Assembly (NCBI GenBank): GCA_020073665.1
Contig: JAIQEU010000060.1
Location: 1 to 32,096 of the forward strand
DNA: 32,096 nucleotides
Origin: Terriglobia bacterium
Lineage (GTDB): Bacteria > Acidobacteriota > Terriglobia > Terriglobales > Acidobacteriaceae
Reading direction: 5' to 3'
Under the pieces are notes generated by a model. It was not told where the DNA came from, ran no database searches, and saw only the letters and a list, made by a program, of their open reading frames with translations. The translations under genes and the position numbers were made by a program. Shown in pieces: positions 15,360 through 23,487 of the stretch; within the stretch, counting starts at the first letter, position 1; every line of letters starts with the position of its first letter.

Positions 15360-16078
15360 CAGCGTGCCCCGGCTGAACTCGACTGCATAACGTGAACGGA
15401 ATCAACAAGACTGGCTGTCGGCAGCACGGAGCCTTCTTCACCACGCCTTGATCCCTTAACCAACTTGCAAACTAAACTGCGGGAAATGCCCCACTTTTTG
15501 GCGACGGCGGTCAGCGTCATCCCGTTCAGTCGGTCTCGCACAATGGCTGCCCGATCTAGGTTCATCGGTGCTCGACCAATGCGCACGCCATCCAGCTTCG
15601 CTCGACGCATTCCGGCGAGGACGCGCTCGCGGATCAGGTCAGATTCAAGTTCGGCAATGGAGCCAATTAGTGTCAAGAAAAGACGCACCATCGCCCCGCT
15701 CGTATCAACGTTTTCCCGTCGTGAGACAAAGACGACACCCAAGCTGTCGAACTCGTCCATCAGTTGGAGAAAGTGCTTGACGCTCCTTGCTACGCGGTCG
15801 AATGCTGCCACAAGCACCACCGAGAATTTTCTCTGCCGCGCTTCGGCGATTAGGGCGTCGAGTCCGGGGCGTCTCGCTCTCTTCCCTGAGACTCCGCTGT
15901 CCCTAAACTCCTGCACGACCTCATAGCCCCTTTGTGTCGCAAGCTCGCGCAGGTCGTAGAGTTGGCTTTCGACATGCTGGTCTGCAGTCGAGACCCGAAC
16001 GTAAATGGCTGCTTTCAGAAGTCGTTCTCCTGAAAGTGGACTAGGCGGCTGCCTGTCGTGTCTCTGTATCGTGTCCAT
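15356..16078 (-). CDS. Serine recombinase (resolvase/invertase family)
   Basis: This ~240-aa protein is a small serine recombinase. The catalytic serine is in AIYVRVSTADQ (S30), followed by the expected downstream signatures SGKRARRPGLDAL, VVAAFDRVARS with the conserved arginines, and the long E helix region ELESDLIRERVLAGMRRAK. A C-terminal helix-turn-helix (LTAVAKKWGISRSLVCKLVKG region) would bind DNA. The ATG at 16078 is chosen because a TATAAT box ends 7 bases before it, implying a leaderless message; an upstream ATG at 16087 overlaps that box. It heads the minus-strand operon. It may resolve multimers or invert or move a segment; the repeats around its promoter are candidate sites. Confidence 0.9.
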   Translation of the reverse strand: MDTIQRHDRQPPSPLSGERLLKAAIYVRVSTADQHVESQLYDLRELATQRGYEVVQEFRDSGVSGKRARRPGLDALIAEARQRKFSVVLVAAFDRVARSVKHFLQLMDEFDSLGVVFVSRRENVDTSGAMVRLFLTLIGSIAELESDLIRERVLAGMRRAKLDGVRIGRAPMNLDRAAIVRDRLNGMTLTAVAKKWGISRSLVCKLVKGSRRGEEGSVLPTASLVDSVHVMQSSSAGARW

Positions 16079-16147
16079 GGCACACATTATAAAGATTAGT
16101 GCTCAAGAAGTCAAGTGTATCGTGTCCCTAGGACACGCTGGTATAAT
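16065..16147. promoter_or_regulatory. Divergent leaderless promoters with repeated TGTATCGTGTCC sites
   Basis: Two exact copies of TGTATCGTGTCC occur at 16065-16076 and 16116-16127, 51 bp apart. The second extends into a perfect palindrome, CGTGTCC-CTA-GGACACG (16121-16137); the first into a weaker one (GTGTCC-ATGG-CACAC). A minus-strand TATAAT (16086-16091) lies just before the recombinase ATG and a plus-strand TATAAT (16142-16147) six bases before the zinc-ribbon ATG at 16154. Both messages would start at or within a base or so of their initiation codons. The repeats could be operators or recombination subsites. Confidence 0.6.
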
Positions 16148-16153
16148 GTGCAA

Positions 16154-16366
16154 ATGGGCTGGATGAGAATGCGGATCGCCGTGTGTGACGTGTGCGGGCA
16201 CAAGTGGATACCGGAGACTGAGGACGACCCGACAAATTGCCCTTCAAAGAAGTGCCGCTCACGACGGTGGAACAAGGGCGGCGTTGACGGCAGGACACGG
16301 GCAGCGCGGATAAAGACAGGGCGTAGCCGGAGGACGACGGCGAGGGAAAGCGGAACTATCTCATGA
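16154..16366 (+). CDS. Small zinc-ribbon protein (70 aa)
   Basis: The core IAVCDVCGHKWIP and NCPSKKCRSRRWNKGG supply four cysteines (CxxC and Cx4C) in the layout of a rubredoxin-like zinc ribbon, a type of small protein common in phages and elements. A basic tail rich in Arg/Thr follows. The ATG at 16154 is favoured because the TATAAT box at 16142-16147 puts the transcript start on this codon; a second in-frame ATG at 16163 is possible. It reads divergently from the serine recombinase and is followed after 13 bases by the SEC-C gene. Confidence 0.75.
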   Translation: MGWMRMRIAVCDVCGHKWIPETEDDPTNCPSKKCRSRRWNKGGVDGRTRAARIKTGRSRRTTARESGTIS

Positions 16367-16379
16367 GACCCCTGCCATT

Positions 16380-17564
16380 ATGAATAAAACGGGGAGGAAC
16401 GATCCGTGTCCGTGCGGGAGCGGCAAGAAGTTCAAGAAATGCTGTTTAGGAAGAGGTGCTTCTCCAGCTATGCCTAAGCAATCGGCAAAGGACGTGTCGC
16501 AGAAACCTTGGGGTGTTCCCGGCGAGGAGCATCAACTTTGGGTGGTTCCCCTAGAGGCAGGGCAAGAGCCTCCCACGAACTTGAGAGGAGCACCGGGGAA
16601 ATACAAAGTGCAGCTTTTGCTCTCACGTCCGGGCTATCCACTTACCGCTGAGCGTGAACACAAGTTTATTGACGACGTGGTCGGAGACTCGCATGTAGCC
16701 ATCACCAAACCTCTGAAGGAGCGCAAGGTCGAGGACGCGGTGATTGTGTTATTGCAGGCATCCGGGCACGGGCAGCGGATCACGTTCAAGGGATTGCCGA
16801 ATGACAACGGCTATCTTGGGAAGTTGGTGGTTGAAGAAATATATGCCAGCAGCTTTCACGAAGCCGAAGACCTCGCGTATCAGGTGATCGCGCCGTTTCT
16901 CAGCGCGTGGTCTCTACACTTAGATATTCCGATGCACGTTGAAACCATTCAGGTCACCGATCTCCAGACTCAGACGAACTCGCTCCGAGTGCGCACACCG
17001 CCGTTCGAGATGACGTTCGCGGGTGGTCTAACACCCGTGCTCACGGACGATTTCTGCCAATACGCGAGCCTCTATCGCGAGGGAATGAATAGCAACAGCG
17101 GTTTCTACCGCTTCCTTTGCTTCTACAAAATCATTGAAAGTATAGATTTTCGTCGCAGCAGAACGAACAGCGCGGCGAAGCAATCTGGGCAACAGGTTAG
17201 ACGTTTTCGGGAAGTCGTGCCTGCCGACGCTGGTGAGCTTCTTGCATTGCTGAAGGATGTTTACCCGTGGAGGACGCAGTGGGACACCTTTGCGCTAGAC
17301 CAAATCGTACCTGCCGATGTGCGGGGTAAGCGGATCGGGTGGGTGCGTGAGAAACACCTAAATCCCCTTAGGGTTGGTATCGCTCATGCCTTATTGAAGA
17401 CTGGGGAAATACGGATCACACTCGACAAGTTGGAGCACGTGCAGCAGGTGAACAAGTGGCTCCCATTGTGCCGTATCCTCGCAAGGATGGTACTGCGACA
17501 CGAGTTCCCAGCGGAGTTTGCGCTGACGATGAAACCACTTTTCCTCGGACAAGGAGCCAGATAG
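16380..17564 (+). CDS. SEC-C motif protein, otherwise unrecognised (394 aa)
   Basis: The N-terminus NDPCPCGSGKKFKKCC (residues 7-22) is a textbook SEC-C metal-binding motif (CxC...CC), as at the end of SecA and in many mobile-element and toxin-associated proteins. The remaining ~370 residues contain no motif I can name with confidence; a helical region (YRFLCFYKIIESIDFRRSR, then LNPLRVGIAHALLKTGE) recalls proteins loosely annotated as MauJ-like, with a conserved R-x-x-x-A-H that could be HEPN-like. It follows the zinc-ribbon gene and its TAG overlaps the GTG start of the next gene, so the two products are probably made in fixed ratio. Confidence 0.7.
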   Translation: MNKTGRNDPCPCGSGKKFKKCCLGRGASPAMPKQSAKDVSQKPWGVPGEEHQLWVVPLEAGQEPPTNLRGAPGKYKVQLLLSRPGYPLTAEREHKFIDDVVGDSHVAITKPLKERKVEDAVIVLLQASGHGQRITFKGLPNDNGYLGKLVVEEIYASSFHEAEDLAYQVIAPFLSAWSLHLDIPMHVETIQVTDLQTQTNSLRVRTPPFEMTFAGGLTPVLTDDFCQYASLYREGMNSNSGFYRFLCFYKIIESIDFRRSRTNSAAKQSGQQVRRFREVVPADAGELLALLKDVYPWRTQWDTFALDQIVPADVRGKRIGWVREKHLNPLRVGIAHALLKTGEIRITLDKLEHVQQVNKWLPLCRILARMVLRHEFPAEFALTMKPLFLGQGAR

Positions 17565-18607
17565 TGGTGGAGAGACTTAAACGGGAGTCCAGAAAACGCT
17601 TAGCCGCTCTCGCTTTCCACACGGGCTTGATGGCTTGCGACTACTACCGCTTTTCCGATCCTCCGTATCGAGGAAAAAGCTGGCATTTCGATCTAGTTCT
17701 TCCTGCAACGGACTTGCCCGTCGCATCGACAATAGTAGGCGACCGCATTTATCCGGCTAAGGAGGTTGTAATTTGGGCGGATAGAGATGTTGCTGCTCAA
17801 CGTGCGGCTGATCTTGCGCATGCTGCGCGGCTCTTGATTGAAGGTTCTAACCTCCTCTCTCACCTATATCCGGGCGAACACGCCCCGATCCATCGAGCGA
17901 ATTCAAACTTCTCTGTCAAACTCACGGAAGACGAGTCTGCGTTCCTCTCGCGCACGCAGACTGTAACGCCTAACATTCCGTTGGCGTGCCGAGTAGCGGC
18001 ACGGGCGTCTCTAACGTTGGAGTACGTCTACGCTTTGGCGAAGCTCCGACTGAGCTTGGAAACGTTTTCTGTTCCTTCTATCGAGCTAGACCCATTCCAC
18101 AGCGCGACTATTCCCAAGTCTCCCCTTCCCGAAGACCACGTTCGGATGGCTTTTGCGATAGTGACAGCATGGGGGTGCATCGAAGAGCTTGGCTTCGAAA
18201 TTCGCGCAAGCTCCAAAAAGCCTAGCAAATTGCCTGATGGAACGTGGAACCCCACTGTGCAGCTTGACCTCGAAGATAGATTGCGCCGTGGTCATGTCAA
18301 TTTAGGAGAAGCATTTCACTGGAGCCTCAGAGGAGCTAAAACAGGAATCGAGAGAAAGCGCCCGCCGAATATCATTCAAAAAGCGCCGTGGGCGAGATAC
18401 CAAGTGCGCGACGGAAAGTTGGCAATCATAGATGCTATTCACTACGTAAGCTTTCTACGGAGTTGGATTGCTGCGCACAAGACCGACAAGAGCCTGATTA
18501 GCGTGCTGTCTCCCTACGACGTGGCAAATGCACAATTTCTCGCACGCAGGCTAATGCTGGAGAAGATGGGATTTTGGCGAGACTTCGGAAAAACTCCACA
18601 AGATTAG
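17564..18607 (+). CDS. Hypothetical protein coupled to the SEC-C gene (347 aa)
   Basis: The chosen GTG at 17564 overlaps the preceding TAG (TAGTG) and has AAGGAG 7 bases upstream; an upstream ATG at 17456 would overlap 36 codons of the previous gene with no such site. The protein is mainly helical in its middle and C-terminal parts (RVAARASLTLEYVYALAKL, WGCIEELGFEIRASS) with a large central linker rich in Lys/Pro. It has no signal peptide. I do not recognise the family. The tight pairing with a SEC-C protein suggests a two-component system, possibly defence or toxin-antitoxin-like, which is inference. Confidence 0.65.
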   Translation: MVERLKRESRKRLAALAFHTGLMACDYYRFSDPPYRGKSWHFDLVLPATDLPVASTIVGDRIYPAKEVVIWADRDVAAQRAADLAHAARLLIEGSNLLSHLYPGEHAPIHRANSNFSVKLTEDESAFLSRTQTVTPNIPLACRVAARASLTLEYVYALAKLRLSLETFSVPSIELDPFHSATIPKSPLPEDHVRMAFAIVTAWGCIEELGFEIRASSKKPSKLPDGTWNPTVQLDLEDRLRRGHVNLGEAFHWSLRGAKTGIERKRPPNIIQKAPWARYQVRDGKLAIIDAIHYVSFLRSWIAAHKTDKSLISVLSPYDVANAQFLARRLMLEKMGFWRDFGKTPQD

Positions 18608-18876
18608 CTTGCGCTCGCATACCACAGCGAATGCGGTGACCATCGACTGCACGAAAGACATTGAGTTTCAGCCCACTGATGAAGGCAAGCTGGGCAGACG
18701 CCTCCAGTGTCGAATGTGTTCCACGCATGACCGCACTCGCAGAACCATTTGTCGTCTTTCCGAGGCGACCAGCCGCACAGCGGGCACCGAATACGTGAGC
18801 CGGAGGAATCGTGACTTTTCTCTTCCCCAAGCTCGCGGTCTGGAACAATGACCGTATTGTCCGCAATGGGAGTCAT
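18604..18876 (-). CDS. Small multi-zinc-ribbon protein (90 aa)
   Basis: Eight cysteines in pairs are arranged as CPLCGW, CECGHAW, CPACLHQW and CLSCSRW, each with an aromatic after the knuckle, which would bind two zinc ions. This pattern matches a small conserved family I have seen in bacterial genomes but cannot name. The N-terminal ~25 residues are likely disordered. It overlaps the end of the convergent 347-aa gene by 4 bases. The exact start is uncertain because no strong ribosome binding site precedes ATG 18876. Confidence 0.65.
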   Translation of the reverse strand: MTPIADNTVIVPDRELGEEKSHDSSGSRIRCPLCGWSPRKDDKWFCECGHAWNTFDTGGVCPACLHQWAETQCLSCSRWSPHSLWYASAS

Positions 18877-18929
18877 TCCCAGCTATTATGACCTCTCCGA
18901 CCGCTCTGGTTGTTTTGGACAGGAGCAGA

Positions 18930-20426
18930 TCACCCACTCCGATGCGCTGCGGCAAAATCAAAATCTTTTCTTAGGAGGCTCAGAAATTGACTTGGAGACA
19001 TAAACTCCAAAAACATTCTGGAGAGATAACCGATGAGGATGAACTGCTCCTTGTACGACGGATCATTAGCGATTTTAACTCCAATTCCGACTGCGTTCGG
19101 TGAACCGGGGATCAAGCCGCTCAACGATTGAAACTCTCCTAAATCCTTTTGTTGAATCCACCTCATCTCAAATCCCTTGGATCCGGCACGTTCAAAGAGT
19201 TTCGTGTAATCGAGTTGTGCAAAGACTGAAAGTCTTCCAAATAGAAGGTCGAGAATGAAGTCTTGCGGAAGCCAGAGGAATACTGGAGGCGGCCACATTG
19301 CGTGGAGATTCATCTGGACAAGATCGAAGAAAGGGTAAATCTTGCCCAACCCGTGAAGTTCATCTTTGTTTTGGGCGGAAAGTGTGCAGTCGCGAATCCC
19401 GAATTGCAGATGGTAGAAAAGGTGTGTAATCCCAATTCTACCCAGTTTTTCATAGCTCTCGTCGTTCACGGCGACCAATCGAAAACAGCTATCGACTATA
19501 GAAACCGCGACTCCCTCCGTTCGGGCTTTTTCGCAAAGATTCCCAATGGTCTCTCGGTACTCTTCAATCTCCACTTCTTCTGGTTTGAGCTTTATGGGGA
19601 TGTTGTGCATTATGTCGATCCCCTCATCGGTTTCGACGGCTCTCATGACCTCTCGATGCCGATCTTGCTGCCGGATCATCCTCTTCGCTTGGGAAACCGC
19701 TTTGGTTCCGAACTGATCCCGTATCTTATTGATGTGTTCGTCGGTGAGATTTCCCTTGCCCTCTTCGATGAATTCGCTCAGAAGGGCATTTATCTTTCCT
19801 TCTTTTAGTTCGATAAGGCTCCATTTCGGCGGCTTCGAAACAAAGCTAACCTTCACTAGGTCACCAACGTGAACGGTGGTCGTCAAGTCGGCAGCTAAGT
19901 GGAAATCGAGTCGCTCCTCGCGATTAAGATCGCTCGCACTCTGAACCGTCTTTCGGAGTGTGTCTGGTTCGATGTCGTGAATGCGATATTCGAGCATCAT
20001 TCTTCTAGGAATCCAGTTCTGCATTTTGAAAAGATGATAGAGAATTGTGTCTGCCAATCGCCGGAGGACGACCTGACGAGTCTCAATACACGCAATCAAT
20101 TGCTTATTCTTTTCAATTGCCTCCCTGTCTCGATTTCTAAGGCTCTCTTTTAGCTCTTGTTTCAGTTTCCGCACCTGCTGTTCATAGTCGATTACCAGAT
20201 CGCTGATTTTGTGTTGCGCCAAATCCCAGCCGTAGTGACATCCACGAATGAATCGCCGGAATGCGGAGGCATTTGCATCAATGACTGAAATCAAGTCCTT
20301 CGGATCGCGCAGGAGAGCGGCTTTCTGTAGAGCAGCGATACCTTGTTCGAACACCAAACTACAAAGTTGCCCTAAAATCGGTTCGAAGGCTTCGAGTTGA
20401 GGATGTTCCAAGTCTTGCTTGCGCAT
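18930..20426 (-). CDS. Unrecognised protein, AT-richer than neighbours (498 aa)
   Basis: The first ~140 residues form a helical, charged region with a probable coiled coil (DYEQQVRKLKQELKESLRNR). A middle domain (DFHLAADLTTTVHVGDLVKV) is beta-rich, and the C-terminal ~170 residues (LFYHLQFGIRDCTLSAQ, PPVFLWLPQDFILDLLFGRL) are hydrophobic but not clearly membrane-spanning. No catalytic motif is evident. By eye its codons are more A/T-ending than those of adjacent genes, suggesting separate acquisition. It stands alone between convergent and same-strand neighbours. A defence or housekeeping role cannot be assigned. Confidence 0.7.
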   Translation of the reverse strand: MRKQDLEHPQLEAFEPILGQLCSLVFEQGIAALQKAALLRDPKDLISVIDANASAFRRFIRGCHYGWDLAQHKISDLVIDYEQQVRKLKQELKESLRNRDREAIEKNKQLIACIETRQVVLRRLADTILYHLFKMQNWIPRRMMLEYRIHDIEPDTLRKTVQSASDLNREERLDFHLAADLTTTVHVGDLVKVSFVSKPPKWSLIELKEGKINALLSEFIEEGKGNLTDEHINKIRDQFGTKAVSQAKRMIRQQDRHREVMRAVETDEGIDIMHNIPIKLKPEEVEIEEYRETIGNLCEKARTEGVAVSIVDSCFRLVAVNDESYEKLGRIGITHLFYHLQFGIRDCTLSAQNKDELHGLGKIYPFFDLVQMNLHAMWPPPVFLWLPQDFILDLLFGRLSVFAQLDYTKLFERAGSKGFEMRWIQQKDLGEFQSLSGLIPGSPNAVGIGVKIANDPSYKEQFILIGYLSRMFLEFMSPSQFLSLLRKDFDFAAAHRSG

Positions 20427-20496
20427 GGTGCTTTTCGGGATCAGAGTTTACGAAAGCCGACCGAGCGTTATCTGGTACCGTAAATTTTCGCGTTCG

Positions 20497-21180
20497 CTAG
20501 AAATAGATAGTCGTTTCTAACCCCATTTCATCACGTTCGGGGGTGCAGACACGTTCTACTTGATTGCCATGCCCTCTCAGCCCAGTCCAAGCGGCTGCTG
20601 CGGCATCCAGCAGATCATCGGCTCCTACAAGCGAGGGGCGATTCGCGAGATGTCGTTCAATCTCCGCGAACACTGGACGTAGCGCGGCGATCCTTTCTGC
20701 AATGCCCTCTTTCGTCTTCTTGTTGTGCGCCATCGGTCGGCGCTGGTTGAGCGCCCAAAAGCACACTTCGGGGTGAACCTCGAATGCCCAATGCTGGCAG
20801 TCCGATGTAATCGTATCGTCTACCTGTTTGATCTTGGAGATGATCCCAAATGCCTGCTGGCTGAGTCCTTTGCCCGTCTTCTCGCGATTGATCTGACTTG
20901 CGGCGGCGTGAGTTATTGCCGACAGAGCCGCCCGACACGGTGCTGCGAACACGCTTGTACCACGCGGTTGACCGAGCAGCTTCCGCGCTGCCTTGTCACA
21001 CGCTCGTGAATAGTCGAACAGACCAATGGGGATGTCGATTGCCAGACCAAGAAGGTCGCTGGGTCGGCTCTTCAGCAGTCTTGGCACATCGACCAGTTCG
21101 ACGGACGAGGCAAGCGAAGGAATTTCGACCTTGAACGCGACCCATCCTGCGCGACATCCATCCACTCCGGCGACAAACAT
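20497..21180 (-). CDS. DUF429 protein, predicted RNase H-like nuclease
   Basis: The N-terminus FVAGVDGCRAGWV is the signature of DUF429, a family predicted to have an RNase H-like fold with nuclease activity. LGLAIDIPIGL (second acidic strand) and a C-terminal GADDLLDAAAAAWT, containing further acidic residues, complete the pattern. The ATG at 21180 immediately before this motif gives 227 aa, the usual length; the frame stays open further upstream. It lies 5 bases after the SRAP gene on the same strand, so the two are likely cotranscribed. The biological substrate is not established for the family. Confidence 0.85.
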   Translation of the reverse strand: MFVAGVDGCRAGWVAFKVEIPSLASSVELVDVPRLLKSRPSDLLGLAIDIPIGLFDYSRACDKAARKLLGQPRGTSVFAAPCRAALSAITHAAASQINREKTGKGLSQQAFGIISKIKQVDDTITSDCQHWAFEVHPEVCFWALNQRRPMAHNKKTKEGIAERIAALRPVFAEIERHLANRPSLVGADDLLDAAAAAWTGLRGHGNQVERVCTPERDEMGLETTIYF

Positions 21181-21185
21181 GGGAG

Positions 21186-21890
21186 TCAAGCGAAAAGAGA
21201 ATCCTGAGTCTTGGAAACCTCGACCGGACGAGAACATTCCACATCATCGTTTTCCACATGGTTGACGCGACTGCTCACCGGACAGCACCGCATCAGCCGG
21301 GCGTTGTAGGGCTTCAGCAATTCCGTAATGACCTGCGTGTTCGTCATGCCGGGGTCGAGCCAGAGATCGTAAGAATCAGGCTGAAGAATCACTGGCATTC
21401 GGTCGTGGATTGCCGACGTCAGTGAGTTGGGAATCGTGGTCAGAATCGAGCAGGATTTGACCCACTGTCCGCTAGGGTCTTTCCAACGATCCCACAGTCC
21501 GGCAAAGGCAAATAGTCCACCGTCACCGACCTCGAAGCAGAAGGGCTGCTTCGCCGAGCCACGCCGTTGCCATTCGTAGAAGCCATCTGCCGGAACGAGG
21601 CATCTGCGTAGCTTCATCGCTTCGCGGAACGCAGGCAAGGCGTGTGCCGTCTCCGATCTGGCGTTGATCATCCTCGCTGCGCCGGACGTGTCCTTCGCCC
21701 ATGACGGAATCAGTCCCCACCGCATCAGCGACAACTCGCGGACAGGTTCCTTCGGATGCTGGCGGATTGTCGGGACGCTTTGGGTTGGGGCGATGTTGTA
21801 TCGAGGCGACCAGTCCTCTTGCCAATCGGCAGTCTCGAAGTGTTCCTCGATGATCTGCTTTCTTCGCGACAATCGGTAGCGCCCGCACAT
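21186..21890 (-). CDS. SRAP-family abasic-site protein (YedK/HMCES-like)
   Basis: The 234-aa product is a SOS response-associated peptidase. Family members crosslink to abasic sites in single-stranded DNA through the N-terminal cysteine. MCGRYRLS places Cys2 correctly; PRYNIAPTQ, MRWGLIPSWAKD, INARSET, RRCLVPADGFYEW and the HDRMPVIL histidine are all conserved. Because the mature protein must start with Cys2, the ATG at 21890 is nearly certain, although the frame is open to 22001. It is followed by DUF429. Both genes suggest a DNA-repair function carried by the element or in the flanking genome. Confidence 0.93.
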   Translation of the reverse strand: MCGRYRLSRRKQIIEEHFETADWQEDWSPRYNIAPTQSVPTIRQHPKEPVRELSLMRWGLIPSWAKDTSGAARMINARSETAHALPAFREAMKLRRCLVPADGFYEWQRRGSAKQPFCFEVGDGGLFAFAGLWDRWKDPSGQWVKSCSILTTIPNSLTSAIHDRMPVILQPDSYDLWLDPGMTNTQVITELLKPYNARLMRCCPVSSRVNHVENDDVECSRPVEVSKTQDSLFA

Positions 21891-21972
21891 GTAAGGAGAA
21901 TTATGGCAGATCGCTCGCTGAATCGAGAGGGAGCTTGGAGACATCGAAAGAAGAGCAGTCGGAGAAGTGGTA

Positions 21973-22413
21973 ATGAAGCACGTGAAGACGCTCGAAGGCA
22001 TAGTCTCTGGTTGGGCGCGAATCTCGGTTCACCCCCATCGCTTTGGCGGGCATGAATTCCTCTTTGGGGCAGCAGAGGTCGGACATATTCACACCAATGG
22101 CATCGTTGACATACCCTTTACGCGACCAGTCCACGATGTGCTTTTGGCTGAGGGTCTCGCCGAAAAACATTGGTGGGTTCCGAATTCAGGTTGGATCACT
22201 TTCCGTATTCGCAGCGAACAGGACATCGCCCACGCGCAGTGGCTCATGCGTTTGTCATACCTCCGCTACGCGCTCAAGGAAGCCACAGACCCGCGCAGGC
22301 TTTTCGAGCAGGAGAGTGAAGAACTGCGGCTAAGCCCTCGCTTCAAATCCCTGCTAGAACCATTCGTACCCAAGAACACACCAGCGGCGTCGGCTCAGCC
22401 GCTTCCGGCATAG
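21973..22413 (+). CDS. Luciferase-domain (DUF5519-type) protein
   Basis: The segment PHRFGGHEFLFGAAEVGHIH, then VDIPFTRPVHD and PNSGWITFRIRSEQD, corresponds to the small alpha/beta domain annotated as luciferase-like (DUF5519), found in many bacteria with unknown biological role. The name comes from similarity to a fungal luciferase domain and does not imply light production here. The ATG at 21973 gives 146 aa; a GTG two codons upstream is possible. A frame with a strong AAGGAG site at 21904 overlaps in another phase and encodes an arginine-rich 50-mer that I do not consider real. It diverges from SRAP. Confidence 0.75.
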   Translation: MKHVKTLEGIVSGWARISVHPHRFGGHEFLFGAAEVGHIHTNGIVDIPFTRPVHDVLLAEGLAEKHWWVPNSGWITFRIRSEQDIAHAQWLMRLSYLRYALKEATDPRRLFEQESEELRLSPRFKSLLEPFVPKNTPAASAQPLPA

Positions 22414-22422
22414 GACTGGAAC

Positions 22423-22860
22423 GTGCCCAGAGTCAGAATGATCGCATTCCTCCTCATCCTCGGTGGAGCAGTGTTCGGTGTACTTGGCGCGTTGCATGCC
22501 ACTTACACTCTGCTCGATCTGCGCAACCCGCGACGACTTGTCCCTGCCGATCCCTCGGTTGCACACGCGATGGCGAATTCGGCTCTCAGGCTATCGGGTG
22601 GGCGCACGGACATGTGGCGAGCTTGGATTGGCTTCAACTTTAGCCACAGCCTTGGCGTGCTGATGGTTGCAGGTCTCGCGCTCTGGGCTGGGCTGCGATT
22701 CAATACGCTCCCGGTCGGCATCATTATTCCAGCGCTGACCCTGATCGGGTGCGTCTATCTGGTTCTCGCCCTGCTCTACTGGTTTCGCGCTCCTGCCATC
22801 GGCGTTGCCATTGGCACATGCTGCTTCGCCGTCGCATGGGTCTTGTCGCTGAGCGGGTGA
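22423..22860 (+). CDS. Small integral membrane protein (145 aa)
   Basis: Four hydrophobic segments lie at about residues 6-30, 70-90, 97-118 and 123-142. A conserved-looking stretch between the first two (SGGRTDMWRAWIGFNFSHSL) is typical of a family of small four-helix proteins annotated in diverse bacteria without known function. It starts 9 bases after the luciferase-domain gene with GTG 22423 (or ATG 22438) and is probably cotranscribed with it. Confidence 0.7.
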   Translation: MPRVRMIAFLLILGGAVFGVLGALHATYTLLDLRNPRRLVPADPSVAHAMANSALRLSGGRTDMWRAWIGFNFSHSLGVLMVAGLALWAGLRFNTLPVGIIIPALTLIGCVYLVLALLYWFRAPAIGVAIGTCCFAVAWVLSLSG

Positions 22861-22916
22861 ACTCGTCGCCAGCCCACTGATTGTGGTATCAGCATCGACC
22901 ATCACCTGAGGAAACA

Positions 22917-23219
22917 ATGCAAGTTCGCTACGACCGCATCACGACGACAATCGAGCGCGAATGGCTGGCTGAAATCATTGCGGGCACGAAGAAGATCGAG
23001 TACCGCCAGATCAAGCCGTACTGGACGAGGCGCTTCGCGAAGGTCTCGGTGCCGTTTGAACTGCGCCTACTCAACGGCATGAATCCCCCGGTTCCTGAAG
23101 TGACGGTGATGATCCACAGGATCACGAAGGATCGGAGTGCAGGCGAGTACAGGCTGCACATCAAGAAAGTCCTTAACTACAAACATTGGGACAAGCGGCA
23201 GCAGAAGCCGAAACGGTGA
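22917..23219 (+). CDS. ASCH-domain protein (100 aa)
   Basis: The pattern ITTTIEREWLAEIIAGTKKI followed by EYRQIKPYWTRRF fits the ASCH domain, a small beta-barrel (PUA-like) fold thought to bind RNA; several members hydrolyse modified nucleosides or regulate RNA. ATG 22917 has GAGG 6 bases upstream. The sequence between the barrel strands (FELRLLNGMNPPVPEVTV) is also typical of the phage-associated branch. It is the last gene of the plus-strand run before a group of small minus-strand genes. Confidence 0.8.
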   Translation: MQVRYDRITTTIEREWLAEIIAGTKKIEYRQIKPYWTRRFAKVSVPFELRLLNGMNPPVPEVTVMIHRITKDRSAGEYRLHIKKVLNYKHWDKRQQKPKR

Positions 23220-23259
23220 GTTGGCGAAGGGCGACGCCAAATCTCGCCGCGCACTCTTG

Positions 23260-23475
23260 TTATATGTCGATCCACTCGTCCACGAGTTCAGGATACGCAT
23301 GCCTGACTTCGCGCAGCAGGTCGCGGGCGGTCTCTAACCCCAGCCCCTCACCTGAAAGAACGAGGTCGATGGCGACGAGCATCACCCGCGCCAGCATGAT
23401 TTCCCTCCGATTGCGTTCTTCCGCCGATGGTAGCACCGCGACGGCGAGCACCTCTGGGCTATCTGTGTTGTCCAC
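23260..23475 (-). CDS. Small hypothetical protein (71 aa)
   Basis: GTG 23475 has a GGAGG six bases upstream, and the frame begins 12 bases after the stop of the preceding small gene, which supports both. The product is helical (AEERNRREIMLARVMLVAI, ETARDLLREVRHAYPELVDE), with no known motif. Codon use is consistent with its neighbours. Confidence 0.6.
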   Translation of the reverse strand: MDNTDSPEVLAVAVLPSAEERNRREIMLARVMLVAIDLVLSGEGLGLETARDLLREVRHAYPELVDEWIDI

Positions 23476-23487
23476 GTGTGTCCTCCA

